A stretch of 64,000 nt of DNA from positions 496,001-560,000 of the forward strand of contig BPQB01000008.1 of the NCBI GenBank assembly GCA_019973155.2. Reading direction: 5' to 3'. The notes beneath the pieces were generated by a model. It saw nothing but the letters and a program-made list of their open reading frames with translations, was not told the DNA's origin and searched no databases. The stretch's first letter is position 1. The number at the start of each line of letters is the position of its first letter. The translations under genes and the position numbers were made by a program. Source of the stretch: Phanerochaete sordida (Eukaryota > Basidiomycota > Agaricomycetes > Polyporales > Phanerochaetaceae). Positions 24,195 to 34,631 of the stretch are shown here, piece by piece.

Positions 24195-26025
24195 CTAAGC
24201 GGGAACGCAGATGACCTGCTGCGGCAGGGGAGCCTCGAAGCGGCAGATCCTCTCGATCTTCCAGCCAGCGCCTCCGAGCAGGGTGACGAACTCGCCGACG
24301 GTCCGCTCCTGGCAGTTCATCATCGCGAGCATCTGCGCAGGCCATCAGCATCGCGCACATCGCGCAGGCTACACCGACGGCACGTACGTTGAGGTCCATG
24401 AGGTAGCCCCAGCCGATGGTCGAGTCGGGGTACGGCAGCAGCGGCTCGGGCGCGGCGGGCTTCGCGGCGCCGGGGATGTCGTCGATGCTGCTCGTGTCGC
24501 GGCAGAGGTAGTCCGAGATGCCGTCGATGATGATGAGTTTCGTAGTCGGCTGCGCGGCCTCGCGCATGCGCGTGAGGAACTTGGTCGCGTACTTGTCCGA
24601 CCAGTTGTGCGTCGTGTAGCGCAGGAGGAAGACGGACGCGTCGCGGATGTACTGCGGGTCGAACATGTCGTGCGGCTCCAGGCGCACGAAGCCCTTCTCG
24701 ACGGCGCCGGGCATCTTCGCAGCCCAGTGCTGGCAAAGGTAGGTTTAGCTGAAGCCCGACACAACCAGGTAACAGGAGGACACACTTCCTGTGCAGCCTT
24801 GATAACAGCGGGCCTGTCCTGAACGACGTAGCGAAGGTGTTTGTGCGTGCCGGCGAGTGCCATGGTCAGGTTGCCGATACCACCAGCGACATCCACGATA
24901 AGGCTCCCCGCGGGAAGCTTGTCCCACTCAAAGCCTAAGCACAGTGCGTGAGCCTGGGCACAGGTCGCATCATCGCACCGACCCACCCTCGTTGACAGCC
25001 TTGTCAGAGTTGTAGTGCGTCGTCGCGCGCATGGCGTTCGGGAACTTCTTCAGGCTGGTGATGTTCTCGGGCTGCTCGAGCCACTCGTAGCACGGCAGGG
25101 GCGTCTGGTTGCCACGCTGGAACGCCGCCTCGGTCGGCTCCTCGGACCACCCGGTGACGGGGTCGAGCAGCGTTTCGACCATGTAAGCGGCGGTCTTCAT
25201 GTTCTCGTGCCCGCTGTGGACCACAAGTGTCAGGGACGCTCCACAGCATGCGGTGAAACGCCGTACTTGAGGGACACGATGGCGGCGACGCCGCTCGACT
25301 TGTCCCACCTGTCCAGGGGGCTGGTCACGATGTCAGCGTCGTGTGAAATAGAAAGCTGCTCGAGGGGGTGAACGCACCTCTCTACGATCTCCTTGACAGA
25401 CTTCCCGAGGCACATGCCGGACGACAACCTGGTATTTCTGAAGACATCCGGCGCAACTTCCTCAAACACATGACGAGTAGCAAGGAAACGGAGGACACGG
25501 CCTGGAGAAGAAACCAAATTTAGTTCCAGGCAACAACGAAGGGTCTCCAATGCATACCCAGTCGTCCGGGGTGGACCTTGGTGACGGCAGCAATCTCGTT
25601 GACGTGCAGACCCTAGTGACCACAATCTTGAGCATGGGGCTCTAACAGCAGATTGGTAGGACTTACCTTCGGGCCAGCTTCGCGAAGAATGTCGGGAACA
25701 AACGTCGCGTCGATGTACGCGAGAGCAGTAGGGAAGTAGCCCTAAGGTACATCAGCCTTGAACTTCATGAACATGACAGAAACGGTCCTACCCAGAGTCC
25801 CATTCCGAGCAGGTACGGCTGCGGATGCGAGAGCGTTGCGATGAGCTGGTACGCGGCGGCAATGATGGGCGTCGCCTGCGACGAGAACTCGTTCTGGATG
25901 GTGTCCGTCTCGGAGCTGCAGACGACGTCGGGCGTTGGGTATGCGACGCCGCGCGCGGCGCACTGCGCCTCGATGTCCTGCACGCCGGCGGAGATGATCT
26001 TCGCGAGGGCTTCAATCGACGACAT
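24195..26025 (-). CDS. SAM-dependent O-methyltransferase
   Basis: Nine exons on the minus strand (26025-25792, 25741-25667, 25612-25558, 25501-25378, 25320-25267, 25213-24987, 24934-24786, 24729-24388, 24332-24195) give 465 residues, a normal length for fungal class-I O-methyltransferases. The N-terminal half is the winged-helix dimerisation region. The SAM-binding motif is VDVAGGIGNLTMALA at about residues 264-278, and TTHNWSDKYATKFL carries the catalytic-base histidine in the usual H-x-W-x-D pattern. The family methylates hydroxyl groups of phenolics or fungal secondary metabolites. Neighbours are two phosphatases, not biosynthetic enzymes, so the substrate cannot be inferred. Confidence 0.88.
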
Positions 26026-26615
26026 CTTCTCCTGGTGCAGAGAGGGTAGTGAGGCTGGGCCTGGAAGGGTGCGGCGGGCAGTTATAGGGCGGCCTCAGGC
26101 CGACTATGTCCCCTGCGCAGACCGTGAGAGACATATGCAATGACCATGAGTGCTCTCCAGAATGCTGGTTATGTTTGACGTGTCAGGACCAAGGTTGAAG
26201 GCATAGGAAGCTCTAGGCGTGGAAAGTGCGCGTTGACGATGTCGCGTTGCGAATCTTGAGTACACAAGGTGAATAGGCGGACCGGTCTCTGAACCGGGGT
26301 GAAACCTGTCATAGCGAAAGTCAAGCAACGTGCAGGGCTATCGCAGAAGTCGGGGAACATACCGAAAAATACCTTCTGGGCGCCGCTGAAACACATCTTC
26401 GGGATGTGTAGTCGCAATAGAAAACCGTGAGAAACGGGTCACCGGCGAAGTGTCAGAGTGGTCAGCGAAACCCAGATAGTGTGACAGAAGAGCCACATAA
26501 ACATTTTGCCGTGCACCACGGGGGACGTTTACTTTGTTCAACGGGACTAATTTTCAATCCTCAAGGAAGCATTTCATTCGAGGCGAGTCTCTTCTACATC
26601 GTCGGGAATATCTTC
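26026..26615. other. Intergenic between two minus-strand genes
   Basis: Holds the promoter of the O-methyltransferase and the 3' end of the phosphatase gene. No exon seen. Confidence 0.4.
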
Positions 26616-28119
26616 TCACGAAAAGAACACTACCTGCGTAGTAATATCGTCCCTGAAACTCTAGTTGAGCGACCCGCGGAATTCATTGTGCGCATATACG
26701 CACCGTCTACGTCTGCATTCTGGCCCAGGTTCTATGCTGAGCAATGCTGCAAGACGTCTCTCGTCCGCACCACCAAGGGCATTTCTCAGAAGATGTGTAG
26801 CCGCATTCTCGTCTTTGTTGACGAAGCGTGGCTCCTGCTTGGGCGTCCTGATGCGCACTGCGTTGGGGTCATAGTCGCCCGTTACAGGGAGATCCTTGGG
26901 AAGGAGAGGCTGTCGTCCACGCTGGCGCACCGAGCCAGTGGGGTCAGACGCCCTCGCGTCGAGCCACCAGCCAACGAGCCCGACTGCGTCCTCGCTCGTG
27001 AGCCATTCCCAGAGCCCGTCGCTCGCGATGATGAGAAAATCGCCGGGCTCGACCTTGGTCGTGGTCACCTCCGGCTCTGCGATAAGATACGGCGGGGTCT
27101 TCAGGTCGGGTCCTGGCGGATATGCGAGATACTTCTCAGCGAGGCGGCGGTAGAGGTCCAAAGGCCATTTGTACGCTGCGTCCCCGAATGCGCGGGAGAC
27201 GCCCCAGCCCATCACTCGTCCATTCTCAACGACATGCTCGCCCGGGTGTTGCGCGAGCAGACGCGACTGCTCGGCAGGGTTCCAGCCGTTCTGGTCGACC
27301 GTGAGCTCGCGCACCTCGTACACGTAGCCACGTCCGTCTGGGAGCGCGACGCGGCGTCCGAGGACAGCGCGCGAGTCTCCCACGACGCCGACATGGAGAA
27401 GCCGGCTGTGGGAGTCGTAGAAAGCTACCGTGGCGCAGGATCCTGCGTATGCCAGGGTGAGAAGTTCCACGCCCTCGTCTCGAGTAGGCACCGCCAGAGC
27501 TTGCTCAGCCGCTTCGAGCACTATCTGGTCGTCGACGCGTTGGAAGGTCTCTTTGAACGTCTTCTCGAAATCCTCCACAGTCGGGTCTGCGTCTGGCGCA
27601 GAGGCCTTGACTCGAGTCCATAGGTCGCACATACTACCCAGAAGTGCGAGCATCAGGTTAGAGACCAGCCAATTGCTTGTCTGAGGACCGTTGTGACCGT
27701 CGAAGAGACCAAAGTAGGTGTGATAGCCATCGGGGACAGCGTACATGTTCATGGCTGAGCAGTCTTCCATGGGGTCATTGCTATGGAAGATGAGAAGCAT
27801 TCACAAGCGTACTATGAACCTCTCACCTTGGCAGCGCCGCAGCGTCATACCTCCGGATCCCTGTGACCTCGCCGTACTCTTGTGTGTGCTCGACACGACG
27901 TAGCTTCGCCTCTATGCCTGTCAGGTCTGAGCGAGGATGTACCTCCTTGCGGAGAACACCACGGCCTGCTTCTCTGTCGGTGTCTAGGTGTATGCGAGCT
28001 GTGTTTGAGAAGCAGTACGTTGCGCTTCCAGCACCGAGCACGGCGAGACCAGCAGCTGTTGGGATTAGCCTCCGTCGTCCAGCATATCGAAACGCAAGGT
28101 GCGAATAGTGCCTGAGCAT
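26616..28119 (-). CDS. PP2C-type protein phosphatase, membrane-anchored
   Basis: Three exons (28119-27827, 27780-26704, 26652-26616) give 468 residues. A basic N-terminus (MLRHYSHLAFRYAGRRR) followed by a hydrophobic helix (about residues 18-36) suggests a mitochondrial presequence and inner-membrane anchor. Metal-site motifs are complete: MEDCSA, FGLFDGHNG, VVGDSRAVLG, SRAFGD, ASDGLW and the C-terminal RDD, which is only seen when the last 37-nt exon is spliced on. It should be an Mg/Mn-dependent Ser/Thr phosphatase. A longer start at 28263 is open in frame, but ATG 28119 aligns with the start of the tandem paralogue. A long plus-strand frame overlaps this gene and is a compositional shadow. 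Confidence 0.85.
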
Positions 28120-28577
28120 GAGGTCTGCGCGGCAGCCGGCGACCGAGAGGGAAGCAGAGCGCGTATTCGCAGCTCGAAGACGTCGCAGGTGGCGGTCACT
28201 GACCGAGTCGCGTTCCGGAACCAAACGCTCAGGCGAGGAAAGGCGCATCAAATGATGCGCCATTCTCTACATATGGTGATGTTGCGCATTGCTAGCAGCC
28301 GCGGGGCTTGTGATGGTAAGTATCAACGAGTGTAATGAGATCGACATGACGAAGGCAGCAACAAAACCCGACTCAGTAAAAGATGTCTACTCGCTCAACT
28401 TGAATAAGAGCGGCAAATCGAAAATGATGACACCGACATTGATTGCGGAGGCTGGTCCACGTCGTCTGGGACCATGGTGAGATGTGAAGGATATGAAAGG
28501 CCTCAGCTAACAGTCGCATGGTCAAGAAGGTATGCTATACAGCCCTGTGAATGGGCTGTATGACCCGATTAGAGGGT
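28120..28577. other. Spacer between tandem phosphatases with 3' hairpin
   Basis: No gene. A perfect 9-bp inverted repeat with a 7-nt loop (28537-28545 and 28553-28561) lies 17 bp beyond the stop of the upstream phosphatase, in its probable 3' UTR. Confidence 0.4.
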
Positions 28578-30121
28578 TCAGGAGAAGAATATGACAAAAA
28601 TCGATAAATCGTCCCTAGCACACCAAGGACTGGGAGTTAGCGACTCGCTGTTGTAATCCTCACGACATAGCAGAATAACACATACCTTCGTACCGCAGGA
28701 TGTTCTTCGTGTTCTATATTCATGAAAGAGAGAAATCTCCGTCTGTCAGCGCCACCCAACGCATTCCTGAGAAGATGTGTCGCAACGTTCTCGTCCATGT
28801 CAACAAAGCGAGGTTCCATGTCAGGAGACCTGGAGCGTGGTATAGTGCGGTGGCTGTCGGGAGCGACGGGAAGATCATGAGGTAGCTGCGGCTGACGTCT
28901 CGTATTGCGCCAGGAGCCGTGTGGGTCAAAGTCTCGCGACTCGAGCCACCAGCCGACGAGACCGACGGCCTCTCCACTGGTGAGCAGGTTCCAGAGTCCT
29001 TCGCTGGCGACAATGAGAAAGTCGCCAGGCTCGGTTTTTATTGTGGAGGTGTCCGGAGTGGCGGTAAGGACAGGTGATGGAGGCTGCGGCTCGTCCAACG
29101 GGAGATTCAGCAGCCGCTTCTCCGCGAGCTGCTTCTGCATGTCGGTGGACCACTTGTACCTGCCGAGGCCGAACGCGCGAGAGACGCTCAGCTCTGGCCG
29201 CTGGTCGCCCTGCACGACGCGCTCTCCAGGGCTCTGCGCACATGGACGCGGCTCCTCGGCGGTCGCGAGGCTTATGTGGTCGGTGGTAAGCTGCCGTGCT
29301 TCGTAGATGTAACGGCCATGGCCATCGGAACGGGCGACGCGGCGTCCTAGGACGGCGCGAGAATGTCCTACGTGGCCGAGATGGAGGAGGCGTGTCCGTG
29401 CGTTGTACGAGGTCACCGTGGCGCACGAGCCGGAGTACGCCGGAGCAAGCGCGAGTACGGCGTCGTCGCGGATGGGAGTCGTGAGGGCTGTCTGAGCTGT
29501 GCCGTGGACGAGCGCTGTGTCCACCGCCTCGAAGGCGTCCTTGAACGCTTGCTCTATTTGTGAGACGCACGGAAGTTCTGTCGCAGCGTGCTTCATAGAC
29601 GTGTATATATCGCCTATGTTGCGCGCAATGGTGGGCATGAGCTCGTTGTAGAGCCAATAGCTGGTATCTGGCCCAATAAGTCCGTCGAAGATGCCGAAGT
29701 AGGTCCACTGATCTTTGTCCGTATGCCAGAGCCTGAACGCGGATTGTTCATCAGGACTAATGTCACTAGATAAGGTAGGTCAGACAAGTCACTGGTACGC
29801 TAGATAGCATAATCACCTTGGGATCGTGTTGAAATCCCATCTACATATCTGTAGAATATCGTGGTTATATTCTGCTGAATATTCCCATTGACGCAGCTTA
29901 AACTCGTCTTCTGATAGACCATCAGGAGGGTACGCGACTGTGACTGATATATTCCGGGAGGGTTCCTCGTTGGCATTGGTATCGAGGTGTATTCGTCCTT
30001 TGGTCGAAAAATAGTACGCCGGACCGGCAAGGCCTGCGAACGTGGCGACTGTGGCGAACCCCCGGGAAGGAGGTAATCGGCGACGAGTGCGAGACCACGA
30101 CCGCGCGAAGGATCTATACAT
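28578..30121 (-). CDS. PP2C-like protein, probable pseudophosphatase
   Basis: Three exons (30121-29817, 29765-28686, 28614-28578) give 473 residues. Exon number, phase and the 37-nt last exon are the same as in the neighbour at 26616-28119, so this is a tandem duplicate. It keeps the basic presequence, membrane helix and PP2C fold but changes metal and active-site motifs: MED to DEQ, DGH to DGL, GDSRA to GHSRA, SRAFGD to SRAFGL and ASDG to ASEG; DG of the first motif and the final RDD remain. Its reading frame is intact over 1.4 kb, which argues for selection rather than plain decay. Probably catalytically weak or dead, possibly a regulator of the active paralogue. Confidence 0.8.
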
Positions 30122-31034
30122 CTAAGGGCAGAGTCAGTTAAGCCGTTTTGGAGGATATACGAGGATGTCTGGACGCGGACGCAGTCGTCAAGTGCCAAAT
30201 CCTAGGAACGCAACTCGGCGGGCCGCCCAAGCGCGCCTCCTGCCATACTTGGCACATGTCGCGCTATGTCCTCTCTGCTACCAACCACCATGTCTTCATC
30301 GACGTCGCCCGCTTTCAACGACTCTGGGTCTTATGGGAGATACTATTCCGTTCAAATCTGCTCGCTGTCTTCTGATTTCGCAAGACGTGCATTCCCATCA
30401 AGCTAGCAACCCAACCGCATATGTCGTGACGTATCGCGATGCAGTACGACCACCATCGTGCACAACGACCAGTTGGACATAGTTGGACGTACGAGAGCAA
30501 ACTCAAGAAAGTCCTGCTCTCGGAAGTAATTGAAGTGTGTGAGGCTGGATACAGTGGGCTATGGCCGTCTTGAGCAGTCTGTCAGGTCACACTATTGTTT
30601 CTTGCGCGCTGGACAATCATTGACCGACACACTCGCCACAGCTTCTTGCAGTGCAGCTGTAGACATAATACTCAACGAGGTCACCGCCATGCTGGCTTTG
30701 TCAAGAACGCAAGGCAAACGATGGAGTCGCTATTGTGACTGCGGACTCGACGCCCACCCATGCGACCATCAGACAACTTCCAAGTTTTTCTCTCTCCGTT
30801 TCCAGGCGACCGCCCAGTCCAATCTCCATGATGTCGCGGCAGCCGGCTTTTTGTTTAAGGGTCAGATGCGGCCGTCCACGCCGTGAGAGACCATAAACAG
30901 GCCGTCGCGAAAGCTCGAGGCCCGTAATATGCGGCCCCGGGGCTCTGTCTGCCCAACGACGACCTTGGCAAAGCGAGGTTCTTCCCGTGGCGACTATTGA
31001 CAAGCACGGTCCGCGCGCAGGTGCGCCAGGAGCC
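30122..31034. other. Divergent promoter region, no gene seen
   Basis: Between the minus-strand phosphatase-like gene and the plus-strand S53 peptidase. A short plus-strand frame at 30165 has no support. Confidence 0.4.
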
Positions 31035-31040
31035 CTATAA
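31035..31040 (+). promoter_or_regulatory. TATA-like box of S53 peptidase gene
   Basis: CTATAA, 93 bp before the start codon, followed by a CT-rich leader. Confidence 0.5.
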
Positions 31041-31132
31041 GACCGCGCGCAGGCCGCCGTCGCCCGCACCGAGGCTGCGCCTTGCTTTTTCTCCCCATTT
31101 TTCTTCCCTTTTCCCCCGCCGGTTCCCCTACG

Positions 31133-33153
31133 ATGGTGCCTACGCTCTTTGTGCTCTCCACCCTGCTCGCGCTGGCCGCTGCGACGCCCGTGGCGCGCGA
31201 TATGCTGGTGCGCGAGTCGCGCCTACGCCCCGCGACGGGCTTCGTCTGGACCGCCTCCGCCCCCGCGAACACGACCCTCAACCTGCGCCTCGCGCTCGCG
31301 CAGAGTAATACTGCGACGCTTGTCGACGCGCTCTACAACGTCAGCACGCCCGGACACCCGTCGTATGGGCAGCATCTGAGCAAGGAAGAGGTGCGTTCCT
31401 CTGTCTGAAATCCGTCTGTATGTGGCCTCACGAGACTTGGCAGGTCGAGCAACTGGTCGCGCCCTCTCCACAAACTGTCAACGCTGTCACCGCGTGGCTC
31501 CAGCAAGCTGGGGTCACCGCGACGAACGCAACGCCCGCGGGCGACTGGCTCAGTATATCAGTACCCGTCAGCCAGGCAAACGACCTCTTTGACGCGGACT
31601 TCGCTGTATACACGCACGCAGAGTCAGGCCAGCAGACCATCCGAACTATGCGCTACTCCGTTCCGCTGTCGCTCGAGAGCCACCTCGACCTGGTGTACCC
31701 GACCACTTCGTGAGTCCCCAGCGGCCTTCTGCCCGCGCTCTCTCACGCTGGTCCCAGATTCCCGAGCCCGACTTTGAAGAAGGCACAGTTCACGAGCCCC
31801 TTCGCGCTGAAGCACGACGCGGGCAACAACTCGTTCACGGCTGGGTGCGTGCAAGGCGGCATCACGCCCGCGTGCATCTACGACCTGTACAACATCCCGG
31901 CGAACATCCGCGCGACGCAGAAGTCGAACTCGCTCGGCGTGAGCGGCTTCATCGAGCAGTTTGCGAACCAGGGTGACCTCCAGGTGCGTCTGTGCGTTCT
32001 GTGCGTGTTCTGTGCATGTCGCTGATGGCACGTACAGACGTTCCTCGGCGCGTTCCGCCCGGACCTGCAAGGCGACCAGTTCGCGCTGCAGACCCTCGAT
32101 GGCGGGCAGAACCCGCAGCAGGCGAGCAAGGCTGGTATCGAGGCGGTGCGTGTGCTCTTGACTCTTGTGTTTGCGTTTGTGCTGATGTTTGTCCAGAGCC
32201 TCGACATCCAGTACACGGTGGGCATCGCGGCCGGGGTCCCGGTGACCTTCATCTCTGTAGGCGAGCAGAACCAGGACGGCGCGCTCGGCGGGTTCCTCGA
32301 CATCATCAACTTTTTGCTGAGCGAGCAGAACCCGCCGCAGGTGCTTACGACGAGCTACGGCGAGGACGAGCCCGACATTTCGCCAGCTCTCGCCAAGTGA
32401 GTAATGCGTCCGTGTTTCGAATGCGCCTACTGACCCTGAGCAGCAATCTCTGCAACGCATTCGCTCAGCTGGGTGCACGTGGGACATCGATCCTCTTCTC
32501 CTCCGGTGACGGAGGCGTCGCGGGATCGTCATCGCAGAGCTGCTCCAAGTTTGTACCAACGTTCCCTTCGGGATGCCCCTTGTGCGTGTTTTCCCCTCCC
32601 GAAGCTTCTATGTCTAACCTGTACTAGCATGACTTCCGTCGGTGCGACCGCCTTGAACGTCACCCAACAAGGGAACCAGCTCATCGGCACAGAGTCCGCC
32701 GCCGACTTCTCGTCCGGCGGCTTCTCGAACGTCTTCGCGGCGCCGTCCTATCAGGCATCGGCCGTGCAGACGTATCTGTCCGGGCTCGGCGGCGCGAACA
32801 AGGGCCGGTTCAACGCGGCCGGGCGCGCGTTCCCGGACGTGTCCGCGATCGGGCACGACCTCGGCATCGTCGTCGACGGGCAGCTGCAGGGCGTCGACGG
32901 CACGAGCTGCTCCGCGCCGGTCTTCGCGAGCATGGTCGCGCTGCTCAACGACGCGCTCGCGGGTGCGGGCAAGGCGCCGCTCGGCTTCCTGAACCCGTTC
33001 CTGTACGCGAACCCCGGCGCGTTCTTCGACATCACCACCGGCGACAACCCCGGCTGTGGCACGAAAGGCTTCCCCGCGAGTGAGGGCTGGGACCCTGTCA
33101 CTGGCCTCGGGACGCCGAACTTCACTGCTTTGAAGGCGGCGGCGGGCCTCTGA
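31133..33153 (+). CDS. Sedolisin (S53) tripeptidyl peptidase, copy 1
   Basis: Seven exons (31133-31390, 31444-31709, 31758-31983, 32038-32145, 32197-32396, 32444-32581, 32628-33153) give 573 residues. A signal peptide (about residues 1-18, ending ALAAA) is followed by the S53 activation domain (to about 180) and the peptidase domain. The catalytic Glu and Asp lie in AGIEASLDIQY, the oxyanion Asp in FSSGDGGV and the nucleophile Ser in DGTSCSAP; the Asp-rich calcium site is DITTGDNPGC near the C-terminus. Expected to be a secreted acid protease that removes tripeptides from protein N-termini during extracellular digestion. A paralogue with the same introns lies at 40153-42163 in opposite orientation. 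Confidence 0.92.
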
Positions 33154-34631
33154 GCTTTAAGCTGGCTCGCCGTCGCGCTCGCTCTGCTCTATCTTTATTT
33201 GCGTTCTTTGCTCTATCGCGCACTCTTTTATTGCTGTTTTGTACTGTAGTAACAGGACTAGTGGCATCTACACTGGGGGATTGGTTCAACCTGTATCTTG
33301 GGCTGTATAACACTGTAAAGCATAGTGTATAAGCTACCGAGCGAAGCAGTCGCTCTTCGCTTGGAGGATGCGGGAAGGTTCGTAGATTCCCTTGAGCAGC
33401 CCTCGTCGCCTGTGAGCGGATGCTATTTACTTCCCTGGCCGGCTTACATAAGCAGATCTAGCTCCCTTCCGTCTCGTTTCGGAAAGTGTATTCGTCCTTC
33501 CTCACATTGACAAGCCTGAAGATGTACGGAATTCGTATGGGTATGTCCTGGTGAGTTGTTGCGAAAGTCCTCAATACAACCTGAACTGTATTTTCTCAGC
33601 TGATCTTTTCATAATGTGACGGCCTGCCCTGACTCAGTGGCTGGCCATGCAATTTTCACTGCTCCTCGTCACTTGGTTGCTGGTGTCCCGCGGGAGCCTT
33701 CCCAGCGTATGCTCATGATGACAAGGGGCCTTCAATCCCACAGACAAGCGCATAAGCCGTAAATCTGTTTCCAAATAGCAGAGTTTCGCAGAGCCTGCCC
33801 TTCTAGCACCTCCCGCGACTCGCCAAACCATACGCTTATCGTCGCATTCACTTTGCAGTGGCCATCCTACACCCTATCTATGTTGTGCAGCGTCAGGGCT
33901 GCCCGTCTACGGGAATCGAAGTCGAAACGACCTTACCGACATCATTCCTGCATGCGCGCCTGCGTATTGCACCATCGCTGATGGGATTGCGAGCGGCGGT
34001 TATCAGACTGTTTGAAGACCGACGGCCTTCGCAGGATGTTCTCTGCACACAGCTTACGTCCATACAACCGAGTCGAACGTCTGTCAGATTCGCTGTGCTG
34101 TGTCCAAATGTCAAATGACCGACCGCAGCAGTCGTTCGAATGAGAGCGGTAAATTACTTCGGAAACCCTGGTAGTCCTGTGAGCGGGAGCCAGCTCTTAC
34201 TCTGTTCCAGTCACACTCCAACTGACCACCCTGTGTCCACAGACGAGGCTCCACCTCAGCGGGACACAAGCCCCGCGCAGGAAACAAGGTTGCACGCACC
34301 GCGATCGCACCGCCGAGACGATATCACGCTGGGAACATCCAGAAGCCCCTGGCAGGAACGTAAGGCCGTGTCATGCCTCGCCCAATTCGGAATTCACGCT
34401 CGCCTGTCCAATAACGCGGTGCCTCTTCAGCCCTTCTCCGCCGCCTTACACTCGAGGCTCGTTCTCGATTTGCGTGAAGCGCGCCCTTCGGTGACGGGCT
34501 TGGATCCGCGGCCGAGAGCACGGCGATTGGGCCACGAATATGCATGAAATCTTTTCAGGGGCGCCCCAGCTGCTCCTACATAATGGCTCCGCAGACGGCC
34601 AGCTGCCCTGCTTCGGCTTTCACGACCAGTT
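33154..34631. other. Intergenic, no gene seen
   Basis: About 1.5 kb containing the 3' UTR of the peptidase and the promoter of the transporter. Chance frames only. Confidence 0.4.

Noticed and set aside
26427..27623. 398-codon plus-strand open frame
   Set aside because: It lies antisense to the PP2C gene, which has all family motifs and consistent introns. The plus frame is a shadow of its codon usage and shows no domain.
30165..30482. Small plus-strand gene starting MSGRGRSRQ
   Set aside because: The start recalls a histone tail, but nothing histone-like follows and the frame lies in a divergent promoter region with no splice support.
31624..32559. 311-codon minus-strand open frame
   Set aside because: Antisense to the S53 peptidase exons, whose motifs are unmistakable; no start or domain of its own.
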